Below are positions 37,640 through 47,489 of a DNA stretch of 64,000 bases, one piece after another (positions within the stretch are counted from its first letter, which is position 1; each line of letters begins with the position of its first letter). The DNA is taken from contig NW_003101672.1 of assembly GCF_000003855.2 (NCBI RefSeq), positions 246,351 to 310,350 of the forward strand, given 5' to 3'. The DNA comes from Blastomyces gilchristii SLH14081 (taxonomy: Eukaryota > Ascomycota > Eurotiomycetes > Onygenales > Ajellomycetaceae). Both the position numbers and the translations under genes were made by a program. Below the pieces are notes generated by a model. It was not told the origin of the DNA. It ran no database searches and saw only the letters and a list, made by a program, of their open reading frames with translations.

Positions 37640-39427
37640 TTACACACTCTAGTCTATAAGATAATGAGTTTCTACTAGAATAAACAGTTTACAGTGTATA
37701 TAAAGAGAAGAAGAAATCATATTCTCATTAAAGTTAAAAAATAAAGAAAACAAAAACAGAGCTGTGAACACAATTTAGAGATTAATAAAGAAAAAATAAA
37801 GAAAATTCTCACTTATATTCTTAATATCTGTAACACTCAACTTCTTTATAACTAATAATTCTTCTTTTCAAAGAAACAGAGAGTATTATATCTGTGATAC
37901 AGATAATTATTACATTTGACATGAAGACTGCTAAAAATGCACAGACTTCAGAGAAGCTGAATATCAGAGTATGTATAGTTGCAGCAGAGTCTTGAGATCT
38001 AATAATCTATATATATAATCAGATATCTATTATAAAGCTTTGTATACTCTCTCAGTTATACTGATGTATTCAGCTCAGAAATAATTAAGATGTGAAGAGA
38101 AGACTTATCTATTCAAACTAACTCTTACCATGAATGTGATATTTGTATTATCTTGATTATCTGAATTTTATAAGTACTCAGAGACTTATCTCTCATTGAT
38201 AGTGAAATTACAGAAATGTACTGTAATGTAAGAACTGTTGATAGAGAATCTAGACATATTTACATATATCTAATCAGAGATTGTGCAGATAGAGAAAGAG
38301 CGATTGTAGATCTATGAGACTGCAGAGAGTACTGACAGTATTAGAAGCTTTACAGAAACTGTCAGCTAGAATGTATAAGAAATTACTTATGAGAAGACTT
38401 ACAGTAAAGAGCAGAACTGTACTGCTTGAAGTCAGAGACTGATCTGAGAAAGGTATGAAGTTAGCTGCTGATCTGAAGATTGAGTGCAGTGACAGAGCAG
38501 AAGAAGATGAAGATACTATTATAAACAGTAATATCTCTGCTTTATCAGCTAGTAAAAAGTAATCAGAGAAGTGATAAAGATACTTACAAGAAGTCTAATA
38601 ATAGTCAGATATTATTTATAAAGATATTGAAATTGAAAAAATTTTTATTCTTAGAAAGTTCTTGAATTAATATATAGATATTGTCAGACTCTCTCTGTTA
38701 TCTGAGTGAGAATACTTTGTGAATGAATAGAGATACTCATAGTTTATAAGAATAGAAGCTGTTATAGAAAAAGAGAAAAGAAGATAAGATTCTATGAATA
38801 GATCTGAGATATTTATACTACTTTAGAGAGATTTATTTGTATTATAAGTAATTCAATAAAACAGTCAGATCACTCTAGTAAATAAAGAGTGATTATGAAT
38901 TGCAGATCTGAATTCTTCTATATGACTATAAAGAGTGATTATAAACTGTAAACATCTTAATTCTAGAATTCTACAGAGTTAATAAAAGAATGAAAGATTT
39001 CTCACAATTCTACAGTATTAAAGAATGATGATTCATAAGAATAAGTGAAAGATTAACTTATAAATACTTCTCTTTAATAGAGATGATCTCACACAGAGTG
39101 ATTCATCTGCAGAATAAATCTATATAATGATTATACAAGAATTTTATAGAATTGATTGAGAGTTAAGCAGAACTCTTTTATATAAAAGATATGAGATGAA
39201 TCTGTATAATAGTTAGAGAAAGATCTGCAGATTACAAAGAATCTTACAGAATAAGAAGCTAAGTGACAGACTCTTTTCTCTTTATAGTAATAAGAGATTT
39301 TTCCTCACTGAGGTTTTTTTTATAGATATGAAGAGTCTTTAGTGAGTATCACTGCAGTGCTGAGTCTGATTCTATGAAATCACTCAGTGAAAGACTTCAC
39401 AGACAAAGTCTTAGAGAGAAGAGAATA
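37640..39427 (+). other. B2 3' extension (1.8 kb) after the chromodomain
   Basis: Counterpart of the B1 extension. The frame corresponding to the candidate accessory ORF runs at about 38195-38530 and reads SEITEMYCNVRTVDRE and RHIYIYLIRDC, collinear with B1 apart from TGA, TAG and TAA codons. The first 200 bp contain an A-rich tract with repeated AATAAAGAAAA. From about 38600 to the LTR I find only AT-rich sequence without recognisable motifs. Confidence 0.5.
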
Positions 39428-39685
39428 TATAAGAAATCTCACTTCTTATGAATTCTTTACCTCTATTTCTATCTCTTATATAATTAATAGAGTTAGCAGC
39501 TCTTGACTACATACATCTATATAGACTGAAGTTCATGAATACTATTTATAACTCAGCTTGAATACTATTATATATTTAATCTCTACATTTTATCTTTCTA
39601 CTGTGAATACTTCTAGTAGTTAACAGTACATATCACATCAAGCTGCAAACATCTGAATTATCGCCTGCGAGCACTTATTCTTACA
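39428..39685 (+). repeat. B2 3' LTR (258 bp)
   Basis: The inner edge is heavily mutated (TATAAGAAATCTCACTTC; even the terminal TG is TA), the outer edge keeps TTATCGCCTGCGAGCAC. The TATGT duplication follows. Confidence 0.92.
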
Positions 39686-41473
39686 TATGTACAGATTGTA
39701 TCTTTAAAGTTATACAAGTCTTAAGTATATATTATCTGTGATGTATATAATAATTATAGTTTCTATAAATCTTCTTTAAGTTCTGAAGAGATCTTATACT
39801 TCAAAGATAACTCTTATGAGTCTCTCAACTCCCAGATCTGAGTTTTTATACTCTGCTTATTATAAGAGTAGATTCTCAGTTTTCATTATTCAGCTTATTC
39901 ACTCTGTAAGCTTTGGAGATACTATAGTAACCTGAGATTCTAAGTTCATCAATACTTTTTATACTTGTAAGATAGTAGTACTGCAGTATAGTCTCTTTTT
40001 ATAAGTATATATTTTCATTGAGAGAGTAACAGATTCAGATGTCAGCTTCAAGATTTTTAAGAAGACTGTTACTGACTCTGTTTATAACTTCTTAAATTTC
40101 TATTTTAGTGTATTCAGACAGTTTATATAAAGATATTCTAATTAAAATAGATAAAGTAAAGACTCTTTTTCTTAATCTCTCTATTATATACTCTATTTAT
40201 AGAAGCTTATAAAGCTCTCTCTCTTTACTTATTAGTCAGATACAAATCTCTCTGTATTTTATCATTTTTTCTTACTAAATCTATTCTCTATTATTCTAAC
40301 TCTTATAGAGTTAATTAGTGATTTACTCTTCATAGATCTATAGTTCTCACAGTAATTTATAAGCAGTGAATAAGAGTTATCAGTTTCTTCAGAGTTAAGA
40401 GCTTAAAGTCTTATTTAATAAACTTATTCTGTTTATCTTTATTCAGTCTCTTTATAAATATTATTATTCAGATCTTATTTCAGAACTCTGTTTTCACAGA
40501 TCTTAATTCTCATCATAATTTTATAAAGCACTGTAAGTAGTTTCTATCAGATTTCTTATCTCTTTTTCTAATATTAATAATTACAGCTCAGATATTCTCT
40601 GTTCAGTTTATAAAGTTTCTTAAGTTATTCTTTAGATAGATTTTAAGAACTGATTAGCAGAATCTCTTATAATTATTCTTTAAATAATTCAGTTATTTCT
40701 TGACTTCAGTGTAGTAGAGATCTGTTATTATATAAATAACAGCTTCTTCATCTTTCATATCACACAGCTGAGCTTGTGAATCAATTTTAAATACAAACTA
40801 ATAAAAGCTTTTATAGATTATAATTCAGTAGATAATCTTAAGTAGTTATAGCTTAAGAAAGTTTCTTTTCAGTTTGTAGATGTTTCTGAAGATTATATTT
40901 AAAGACTCAGTTTAAGAGTGTTTATAAATAGTAAGTATTTCATATAGAAAAATAGCTTAGTTCTGTGAGAGATGCTTAAGAATAATCTTTAATAAAATTA
41001 ATTTATTCATAAGTTCAGAGAGTTTCTCTGTTACAGATACAGAGAGTGATATTTTATAAGTAATTAATAGATTCTCTGAGACTTCTTTTACAGAAATTAT
41101 TTATAATTCAGATAACTGCTTCTATGTATTTATAGTAGAGTTTATAGAAGTTAAAGTATGTAAGTTTCTAGTTCTTTCAGTTATACTAAGTCATTACTAA
41201 CTGATAGAGCTTGAAATATAAGAATAAGTACTCACAGATAATTATTCAGATGTTTACAGCTTGATATAATATATACTAATAGTCACTAAAAGTATTCACA
41301 GTAGAAAGATAAATGTAGAAGTTAAATGTATAATAGTATTTAAGCTGAGTTATAAATAGTATTTGTAAACTTCAGTCTATATAGTTGTGTGTAGTCAAGA
41401 GCCGCCAACTCTATTGATTATACAAGAGATAGAAATAGAGGTAAAGAATCTGAGAGAAACGGGATTTCTTACA
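39686..41473 (-). mobile_element. Element B3, segment 4: gag region and 5' LTR
   Basis: The last B3 segment begins with the TATGT duplication of B2, continues through gag on the minus strand and ends with the 5' LTR. Together with the other segments it restores a full B element. The GTTAC that follows (41474-41478) closes the B3 insertion. No open frame longer than noise is seen in the gag part. Confidence 0.91.
41217..41473 (-). repeat. B3 5' LTR (257 bp)
   Basis: The inner edge (left) reads TATAAGAATAAGTACTCACAG, the outer edge (right) keeps AAGAGCCGCCAAC and GAAACGGGATTTC. Its partner is the split LTR at 11116-11340 plus 19073-19105, which keeps its own outer end. Confidence 0.92.
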
Positions 41474-43720
41474 GTTACAGAGAAATTAAGTGTTACAGAT
41501 ATTAAGAATATAAGTTTGAGTTTTATTTATTTTTTATTTATTTTTTCTTTAGTAATCTCTAAATTATGTTTACAGCTCAGTTTTTGTTTTTCTTTGTTTT
41601 TAACTTTAATGATAATATAATTTCTTCTTTTCTTTATATACACTGTGAACTGTTTATCTCAGTAGAAACTCATTATCTTCATAAACTAGAGTTTATAAAT
41701 AACAGTGTTAATATCTTTATTATAATCAGATTCTTAGTGAAGACTGTATCATTCTGACTTATCAGAATTCACAGTATAAAAGTTATATATCAGCTTCTAC
41801 AGATATTTTATCTATCTAAACAATTCTTAAGTAAACTTATTCATCTTATTAGAATATTCTTATCACTGAATCTTAAATCAGACCTTATAATCTTTTCTCT
41901 AAGTTAATAATTTCTTTAATTTAATATTCTCTTCACTCTCTAATACTTTATGAATAGAGTCATAAGTGATAGAATTCTTCTCTAAGAATTTCTTATATTT
42001 ATTGAGTAAAGAGATATGAAAAATATTATATATCTGAAACTTAGATAACAGTTTTAATCTGTAAAATTATAGACTAACTTTCTTCATAATCTTATAAGAC
42101 TATGTCTGTAAGAGATTCAGCTTCTTACTAGATTTTTATATAATAATGTTTTTCAGACTTAGTCAGACTCTATCATCTTTCTTAAAACTTTTTATAATAT
42201 ACTTAAAGTCATAGTATCTCTTTTAATTCTCTTAAGTCTTTCTTAAGAATTTATAGATATTTTTTTACATATTCTGAATTCTCTCAGTCTGTTCACAGCT
42301 ATCATCACACTCTATAGTGTACTCTTATAATTCTATCAAGATTATCTATAAATAAGTCTCAGTGAGTATCTTAAAAGAGTTTTATCTATATTAATATACT
42401 TTGAGCTATTATATAAAAACTCTGTAAGTAATAATCAATATTCTGAATTATTCTGATTATAATTAACAAAGTACTACAGATACTATTTTAATATACTTAT
42501 CAGATATTCTATCTGATTATCTATGTATTGATGAAAAGTTATACTTAAATCTTATGAAATTTTCAGTATAATTATCAGATCAGATTAGAACTTCTCTGTA
42601 AAAATTAATTCTCTATTTGAGATAATATTCACAGATAACTCATGAAACTGAATCATATTATAGATAAAGATATAAGTTAAATTCTTTAACTTTAACTTCT
42701 TATAAGTGAGTCTAAAGTATATTATCTTGATAAAGTAATCTACTATTATTATTGCACTGTCAAAGCCGATATTATATATATTCTTACTTTTAGAGAGACT
42801 TATAAGTGTATTTATTTCTAGCTATTCTCAAGATTCTTATAAAATAAGTAGAGAAGTAAGTTCTTTATATAATCAGAACTATACTATTTATAAATTCTAA
42901 TAAATAGTATAAGAATTCACTATCTTCTTTACAAACTCTTGTATCTTTAGTTAGAAGTATTTTCTGATAAGTAATTTATAAGTTTTAGTATCTATAAAAT
43001 AAGCTGCTAAAGAAGATCTATAATATCTTTTAATAAGTTCTATATATTAAAACTTATGTATAGATATATAAATTCAGCTCTCTCTTTATAAAAGATTATT
43101 TAAGTCTCTTTAAATCTTTATTTTTGCAGACCTGATCTCTGCTGTAAGTAGTTTTTAAATATACTGAGTATATTTATTCTTCAGTTACAGTTCTGACAAT
43201 CTGTATAGAAGATCTTATAAAGACTTATACTCTGTTTTCTCTTATATCAGATCTTCTACAGTATTTCTGAAAGTCTGTAAATTCTTCAGATTGTAGATAC
43301 TCTCTCTAAAAATCTTTACAGAGATTCTCAGAGTGTTGACTCTCAGTATTATAGAAAGTAATTATACAGACTTCTTCTCTCTCTTCTTTTTCTTCTCTTA
43401 TAGAGAATTAAGAGACTCTTCAGTTAATATCTTTATAATACTTAGTCTGATTATTCAGTAAAGCTTTTCTGTCTTTTCTAGTCTCTCTGTATCTGTCACT
43501 CTAATCTTCTTAATACAGTTAGATCTATAAAAGAGTTCCATCTGCTGAGTTCTTAATTTTGTTAATATACTCTATTTTAAATAATAACTTACTCAGTTTA
43601 TGAGCTCAGTGAATCTACTACTATAAGAGTTTCTTAATTAAAGTAAACTACTATAAACTGTTATAATCAGTTCTAATAATCACTATTATAAGACTCTTAA
43701 AATAGTAATACTAGTAATAC
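41474..43720 (-). mobile_element. Element B4, right part, truncated at 43720
   Basis: B4 resumes after the GTTAC duplication of B3 and runs, on the minus strand, from the 3' extension through chromodomain (about 41760-41960), integrase and RNase H. It stops at 43720, corresponding to about 35620 in B2. Its RT, gag and 5' LTR are missing. The break coincides exactly with the start of a different LTR (family D). A plus-strand frame at 41566-41757 is antisense and parallels 20754-20945 in B3. Confidence 0.88.
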
Positions 43721-43839
43721 TGTCACGTCTCTAGCCGCGTCAAGGCTCTGCTGCGGTTTTACACGGCTCATCACTTCTCTGCGGATGATTTCATTCATCC
43801 CGCAGGCTGTTCAAACCGGTTTCCAACCACTCTATGACA
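43721..43839. repeat. Solo LTR of family D (119 bp)
   Basis: A short, GC-richer segment starting TGTCACGTC and ending CTATGACA. It has TG...CA ends and a TGTCA/TGACA terminal inverted repeat, typical of an LTR. CpG sites are intact, unlike both neighbours. The flanks (AATAC left, TTATT right) are not a duplication. The left neighbour is truncated B4 and the right neighbour truncated A4, which fits LTR-LTR recombination with loss of the DNA between. No other copy is in the window, so calling it an LTR rests on its ends. Confidence 0.65.
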
Positions 43840-44436
43840 TTATTCAGGTATAATATAGAAAGATCTGATTAATAAATATAAGAATCTCACTTCTCTCAGA
43901 TCTTTTACTGACATTCTCTTTATAAGCACTTATTACAGAGTCAGAGCAGCTGATAAGCAAGCTTTTATCTATCTAGCAGAGACTCAGTGTCTGCTTAGCT
44001 AGTCTGTGATTATTTATTTTCTTATTATTACATATTGTTACATGTTCAGATATGTTTTTAATAAGTAATCATTTCTAATAAGAAGATAATGAATGTTTTC
44101 TAAGTGTAAGAGGTCTACACTGAAGAGATTAGTATTAGATATAGAACTTATATAATAAAAGTAGAAAATGTTGAAGAAGGAAAAGACAAAAGGAAAAGAG
44201 TATAATTAGATCAGATATTTACACATATATGAGATGAAGCTCCGGGGCGGGAGAATAGAAGCTCCGATGTGAGTTTTCGGCCGAGAATCGGAGCTTTCGG
44301 CAGGAATGGCCGATGATCAGGACGGCCGACAATCGGGGCTTCTAGCAGAAATTCATGAAGTGTACAATTGAGACTTCCAGCAGAAAGTCATAAAGTGTAG
44401 TGAAATAATTTATATAATCAGGCGTAGCCCGCCACA
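43840..44436 (-). mobile_element. Element A4, family A 5' leader and 5' LTR
   Basis: A minus-strand family A fragment: about 265 bp of leader similar to 5530-5794, then an LTR. Gag and everything beyond are missing, cut at the D LTR. The LTR keeps an unusually intact GC-rich core. With A3 (8832-9190) it may form the two ends of one A element whose middle was deleted together with half of B4. Confidence 0.8.
44105..44436 (-). repeat. A4 5' LTR (332 bp)
   Basis: It has both TG and CA termini (TGTAAGAGG...GCCCGCCACA). The middle keeps GCTCCGGGGCGGG, TTCGGCCGAGAATCGG and GGACGGCCGACAATCGGGG, so it is probably closest to the ancestral LTR among the six A LTRs here. The CGGAG/CCGA words recur in both orientations, making small hairpins possible. 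Confidence 0.87.
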
Positions 44437-44736
44437 TTTAAGTATTATCAAATAATATTACTTTTTAAAAAATTAAAATAGTTTAAAAACACTTTAAAAA
44501 TCTCTAAAAATAGTAACTTTATACTAAGAATGAAAACTGAATGAGATTTAAATAAAAATCACTTTTCTTTAATTTTTTCTAAGTTATAGTTTTCATTTTT
44601 AAAGATCTGATTAATAGTCACTTTTACATGTTTTTTTTTTAATGATTAGTCTCAGCAGAATTTATGTTAAGAAATGTATAAGATCACATTAAATAAGATT
44701 AAATATGAAATTTATAATCTTACTAATCAGTCTATA
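44437..44736. other. Unassigned AT-rich sequence left of C1
   Basis: About 300 bp that match no family in the window. It is rich in A and T runs, including T9 near 44632, and lacks the TCTGA/TCAGA texture of the mutated elements. No gene or RNA is visible. It may be residual host DNA or an unrecognised element. The last bases (TATA) are the C1 target duplication. Confidence 0.5.
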
Positions 44737-44903
44737 TGTGATTCAAAGGTTGCTTGAGCCAGCGTACGATTACAGGCGTACGCCGGCTTCTTATATACTG
44801 TACACTAAATTAATTGATGGCCGCTATGGCCCCTTTACATTTGTAAGCAAGTTTGGAAGCAGCTGTGCTATTATTCAGCAGTCATACATTCTTCTGAATC
44901 ACA
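44737..44903 (-). repeat. C1 3' LTR (167 bp)
   Basis: Starts TGTGATTC and ends AATCACA. The outer part keeps GCGTACGATTACAGGCGTACG, while the inner part is mutated (GCAGCTGTGCTATTATTC where the partner has GCGGCCGCGTTATTATCC). The 86-codon frame over it (44705-44965) is open in both LTRs but is explained as a non-coding LTR. Confidence 0.92.
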
Positions 44904-45052
44904 TTCGTTCTCATCAGATTCAGTCACACTCACGTGATCATGAGGGATGCTCTAGCTTCATGTGAATTAGTGTGCTACTAGTGTTCACAATTGTGTGACC
45001 TATCTCTGATTCAGCTAGGATCTGATATACACTCTCACAAAGAGCTGTTCAC

Positions 45053-45122
45053 TATATATATCACTCATTCACTAACATTTCTCATTCTTCAATCATCTTC
45101 TTCATCATCATCATCATTGAAC
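45053..45122 (+). promoter_or_regulatory. TATA-like motif and CT-rich leader of the C1 antisense gene
   Basis: CTATATATATCACTC at about 45052-45066 is followed by a pyrimidine-rich, CATCATCATC-containing tract to about 45122 and by the first in-frame ATG at 45200. TATA followed by a CT-rich tract is a common fungal core-promoter layout. Its orientation agrees with the plus-strand gene remnant downstream. Promoter activity is inferred only from this pattern. Confidence 0.4.
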
Positions 45123-45199
45123 ACTATCATTTTATTTAAGATTTCTGCCTCTTCTTCTGTTTAACATCTTCTATCTGTTATTCATCTATTATATCATAC

Positions 45200-46942
45200 A
45201 TGTTTCTGGCAATGACTCTCTATTCTCATAACAAGTGTTCTTATAGTGCTTATATCAGACAGTTTATTAGCAGTAAGTGTAATATGTTGTGAAATGTGAC
45301 TAGAACTTGTTTATCTTCTAATAATTGTCAGAATATACTACTATAAATGACATATCTTCTTCATCTTCTTATATATCTCTGATTCTCTTTTCTTCAGCAG
45401 ATATCTGATCATGTTTTTCTGATTATATTTTCTAATTGTTTTATATAACTGCAGATGCTGATATATTTATTTTAATTTATATAGAATCTTCATGCATTGA
45501 CAGATCTGTATTCACTGATGATTGTAATCTCAATATTAAATCATTGATTGAGAACTTAAGAAACATGATAATAAAGGAATTATCTGTATCATATGTAGCT
45601 TAGTCTCTCATATCTCTCTCTGTCTTCTCTGTTTCTTTCTCTACTGCTTTCTCTCAATCTTCTACATCTGTCTCTGTATCTGATTCTCTCACTCTTACTA
45701 CCTCTGTTTCTGTGACTCTCACTTTTACTACTTCTGCTCTCTCTGCTTCTACTGTCTCTGCTTTCATTATCAGCTCTTCTCATTTCAAGAAGATATTATA
45801 TAGACTTAATAAATCATGTTTCTCAGTGTGTATACTTTCACTCTTCTTACTAACTTCTAAAATAATTTATTGTATGAAGACTGTATACAATATAATTATC
45901 TAAAGCTCAGTCAAAGATACTAATTATTATATTTATTTTAAATATTTATAATAAGATAATTATTTATTCATATCAGAGAATCATCTCTCTTCTTAATAGT
46001 ATTGAGATTATAAGTCTTTTTCTTTTTCATATTTTCTTTCTAACACTGATTTTCCTGTTCTTAGAGAAAATTATTATGAATTTTATTATATATGAAGTCA
46101 TGATATTCACAGATATCAAGAAACTTTTTATAACTGTTAAATTTAATATTACAGATATATCTACTCTAATGAATTTCTTTAAGATAATAGATCTGTATCA
46201 GTCTATTCTCTAGCATCTGTCATCTGACTTTGTAATACAGATGAAAGATATCTATGTTTTCAGAAATAAGAATGTGAATGTTATACTCTTTTACACTCAC
46301 AGATATGAGGCTTGTACACCTTGTCTGAAATGTTATCATGAAAATGAGCTGTTTACATACTGTGTTCTGCTTTCTGTATTCTTCTGTGTTTCTCTCTCTC
46401 TTTCTGAGAAGTCTTGTATATGTTGTAATTATGTATACAATTCTAATGTCAGCAGATGTTTATTCAGTAATTATTCTCTCTGTTTTTACAGTTTTATATA
46501 CTAATAATAGTTCTTAGTTGCTTCAGTGTCAGAGATTATTTTAATCAAAGATGATAATATCACTGAGACTATCTTCTTTCACTGTCAAGCTTCTCTCAGC
46601 ACTTTCTCTTCCTTCTCTACAGAGAAGATTGTGTATATATCAGATTGTAAGTATTTAAGTCTGAGTGACTTCTGTCATTATTTATTCAGTTCTGTATCTT
46701 CTTCTTCTTCTATTTCTTTCATCTCTGTTCTTTCTGTTCTGACTTCTAGTTCTGTGAGTTTCACACTCTTCTTCAATTTTTCTATACACATGTGTATATA
46801 TTTCTATATTAGCATTTCAGTCAATCTTGCAATAAATGATATTAATATTATATACAGAGTAGTAGAGAAATTAGAGACATGCACAGCGTTATTATAAGAG
46901 CAGCTTACAGCTCTTGAATTTCTTATAAATCTTGAGTTTTGA
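45200..46942 (+). pseudogene. Opposite-strand accessory gene in C1: S/T-rich, Cys-rich and coiled-coil-like remnant
   Basis: The gene is convergent to C1 gag-pol. An ATG at 45200 (frame 2) opens about 30 codons; a neighbouring frame (45457-45903) is open with one TAG and is very Ser/Thr-rich. Frame 2 resumes with few stops from about 45950 to a TGA at 46940. It contains CTPCLKC, then SCICCNYVYNSNVSRC (46313-46459), then TAA-TAA-TAG at 46502-46510, best read as a former Gln-Gln-Gln. It ends in VEKLETCTALL and QLTALE, which looks like a coiled coil. The frame change could be an intron or an indel. I recall similar Cys-rich repeated proteins in filamentous fungi but cannot name a family; function unknown. 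Confidence 0.5.
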
Positions 46943-47489
46943 GTTTTTCTTTGTTTTTGATGTTTTTCAGATGATGTAATGTTGAAAATAGATTAAATGT
47001 ATAACATATGAAAATGAATGAGATATATATAATAATATTTGTCTTTTACAGTCAACTCTTACAGCTGATAATCAATTCATTATCTCTTCTCTTTTCTTAC
47101 ACTTTTTCTTTGTCTGTTAGTTACTACTCTTATACAATCTCTATATGATACAGTATTCAGTGACTAGGTTCAGCAGCTTTCATCTTTTGTAATTCTGTCT
47201 CATATATTATACTGTCTCTCTTCACCTGCTCAGATCACTACAGTGAACAGCTTATTAAAACTAATCTCACTCAATCTCTAAGCATTCTCAGAGATTGAGA
47301 TGACTTAGTCTTATACATCTATGAATATTTCAGATGCTTCATTCTCTGTTATCTCTGTGATTGAACTGATATAAACAGTTGAATTCAACTCTGAATCTCT
47401 TTTTCTTCTGTAATCTAATTCACATACAAGTCTGCTGCTTTGAGACTGCTCTTTATCATATTATACTCACTATCTACAGTATATTATTA

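Larger units (their letters stand above)
32435..39685 (+). mobile_element. Element B2, full-length family B gypsy (chromovirus)
   Basis: The reference copy for family B: 7251 bp, two 258-bp LTRs, TSD TATGT at 32430-32434 and 39686-39690, inserted into B3. Adding the B3 pieces without their insertions gives about 7.24 kb, which confirms the length. Gag, RT, RNase H, integrase and chromodomain can be followed in order, then a 1.8-kb extension. Coding is destroyed, and CA-to-TA changes are more advanced than in B1, so it was mutated longer or harder. Confidence 0.94.

Noticed and set aside
44705..44965. 86-codon frame and its counterpart at 52796-53023 as a conserved protein
   Set aside because: Both coincide with the 167-bp LTR pair of C1; the similarity is that of LTRs, and it ends at the LTR border.
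45589..45783. Minus-strand Arg/Ser/Glu-rich frame resembling an RS domain
   Set aside because: It is the reverse of a Ser/Thr-rich plus-strand segment in the accessory gene; simple TCT/ACT repeats give RS/RE words on the other strand. Coding on this strand is not supported by neighbours.
45700..46700. CRISPR array, tRNA or rRNA gene anywhere in the window
   Set aside because: No regular short repeats with unique spacers, no cloverleaf-like conserved tRNA boxes and no rRNA core sequences were recognised on reading both strands; the only tandem arrays are the 19-bp, 53-bp, 164-bp and AAT repeats described.
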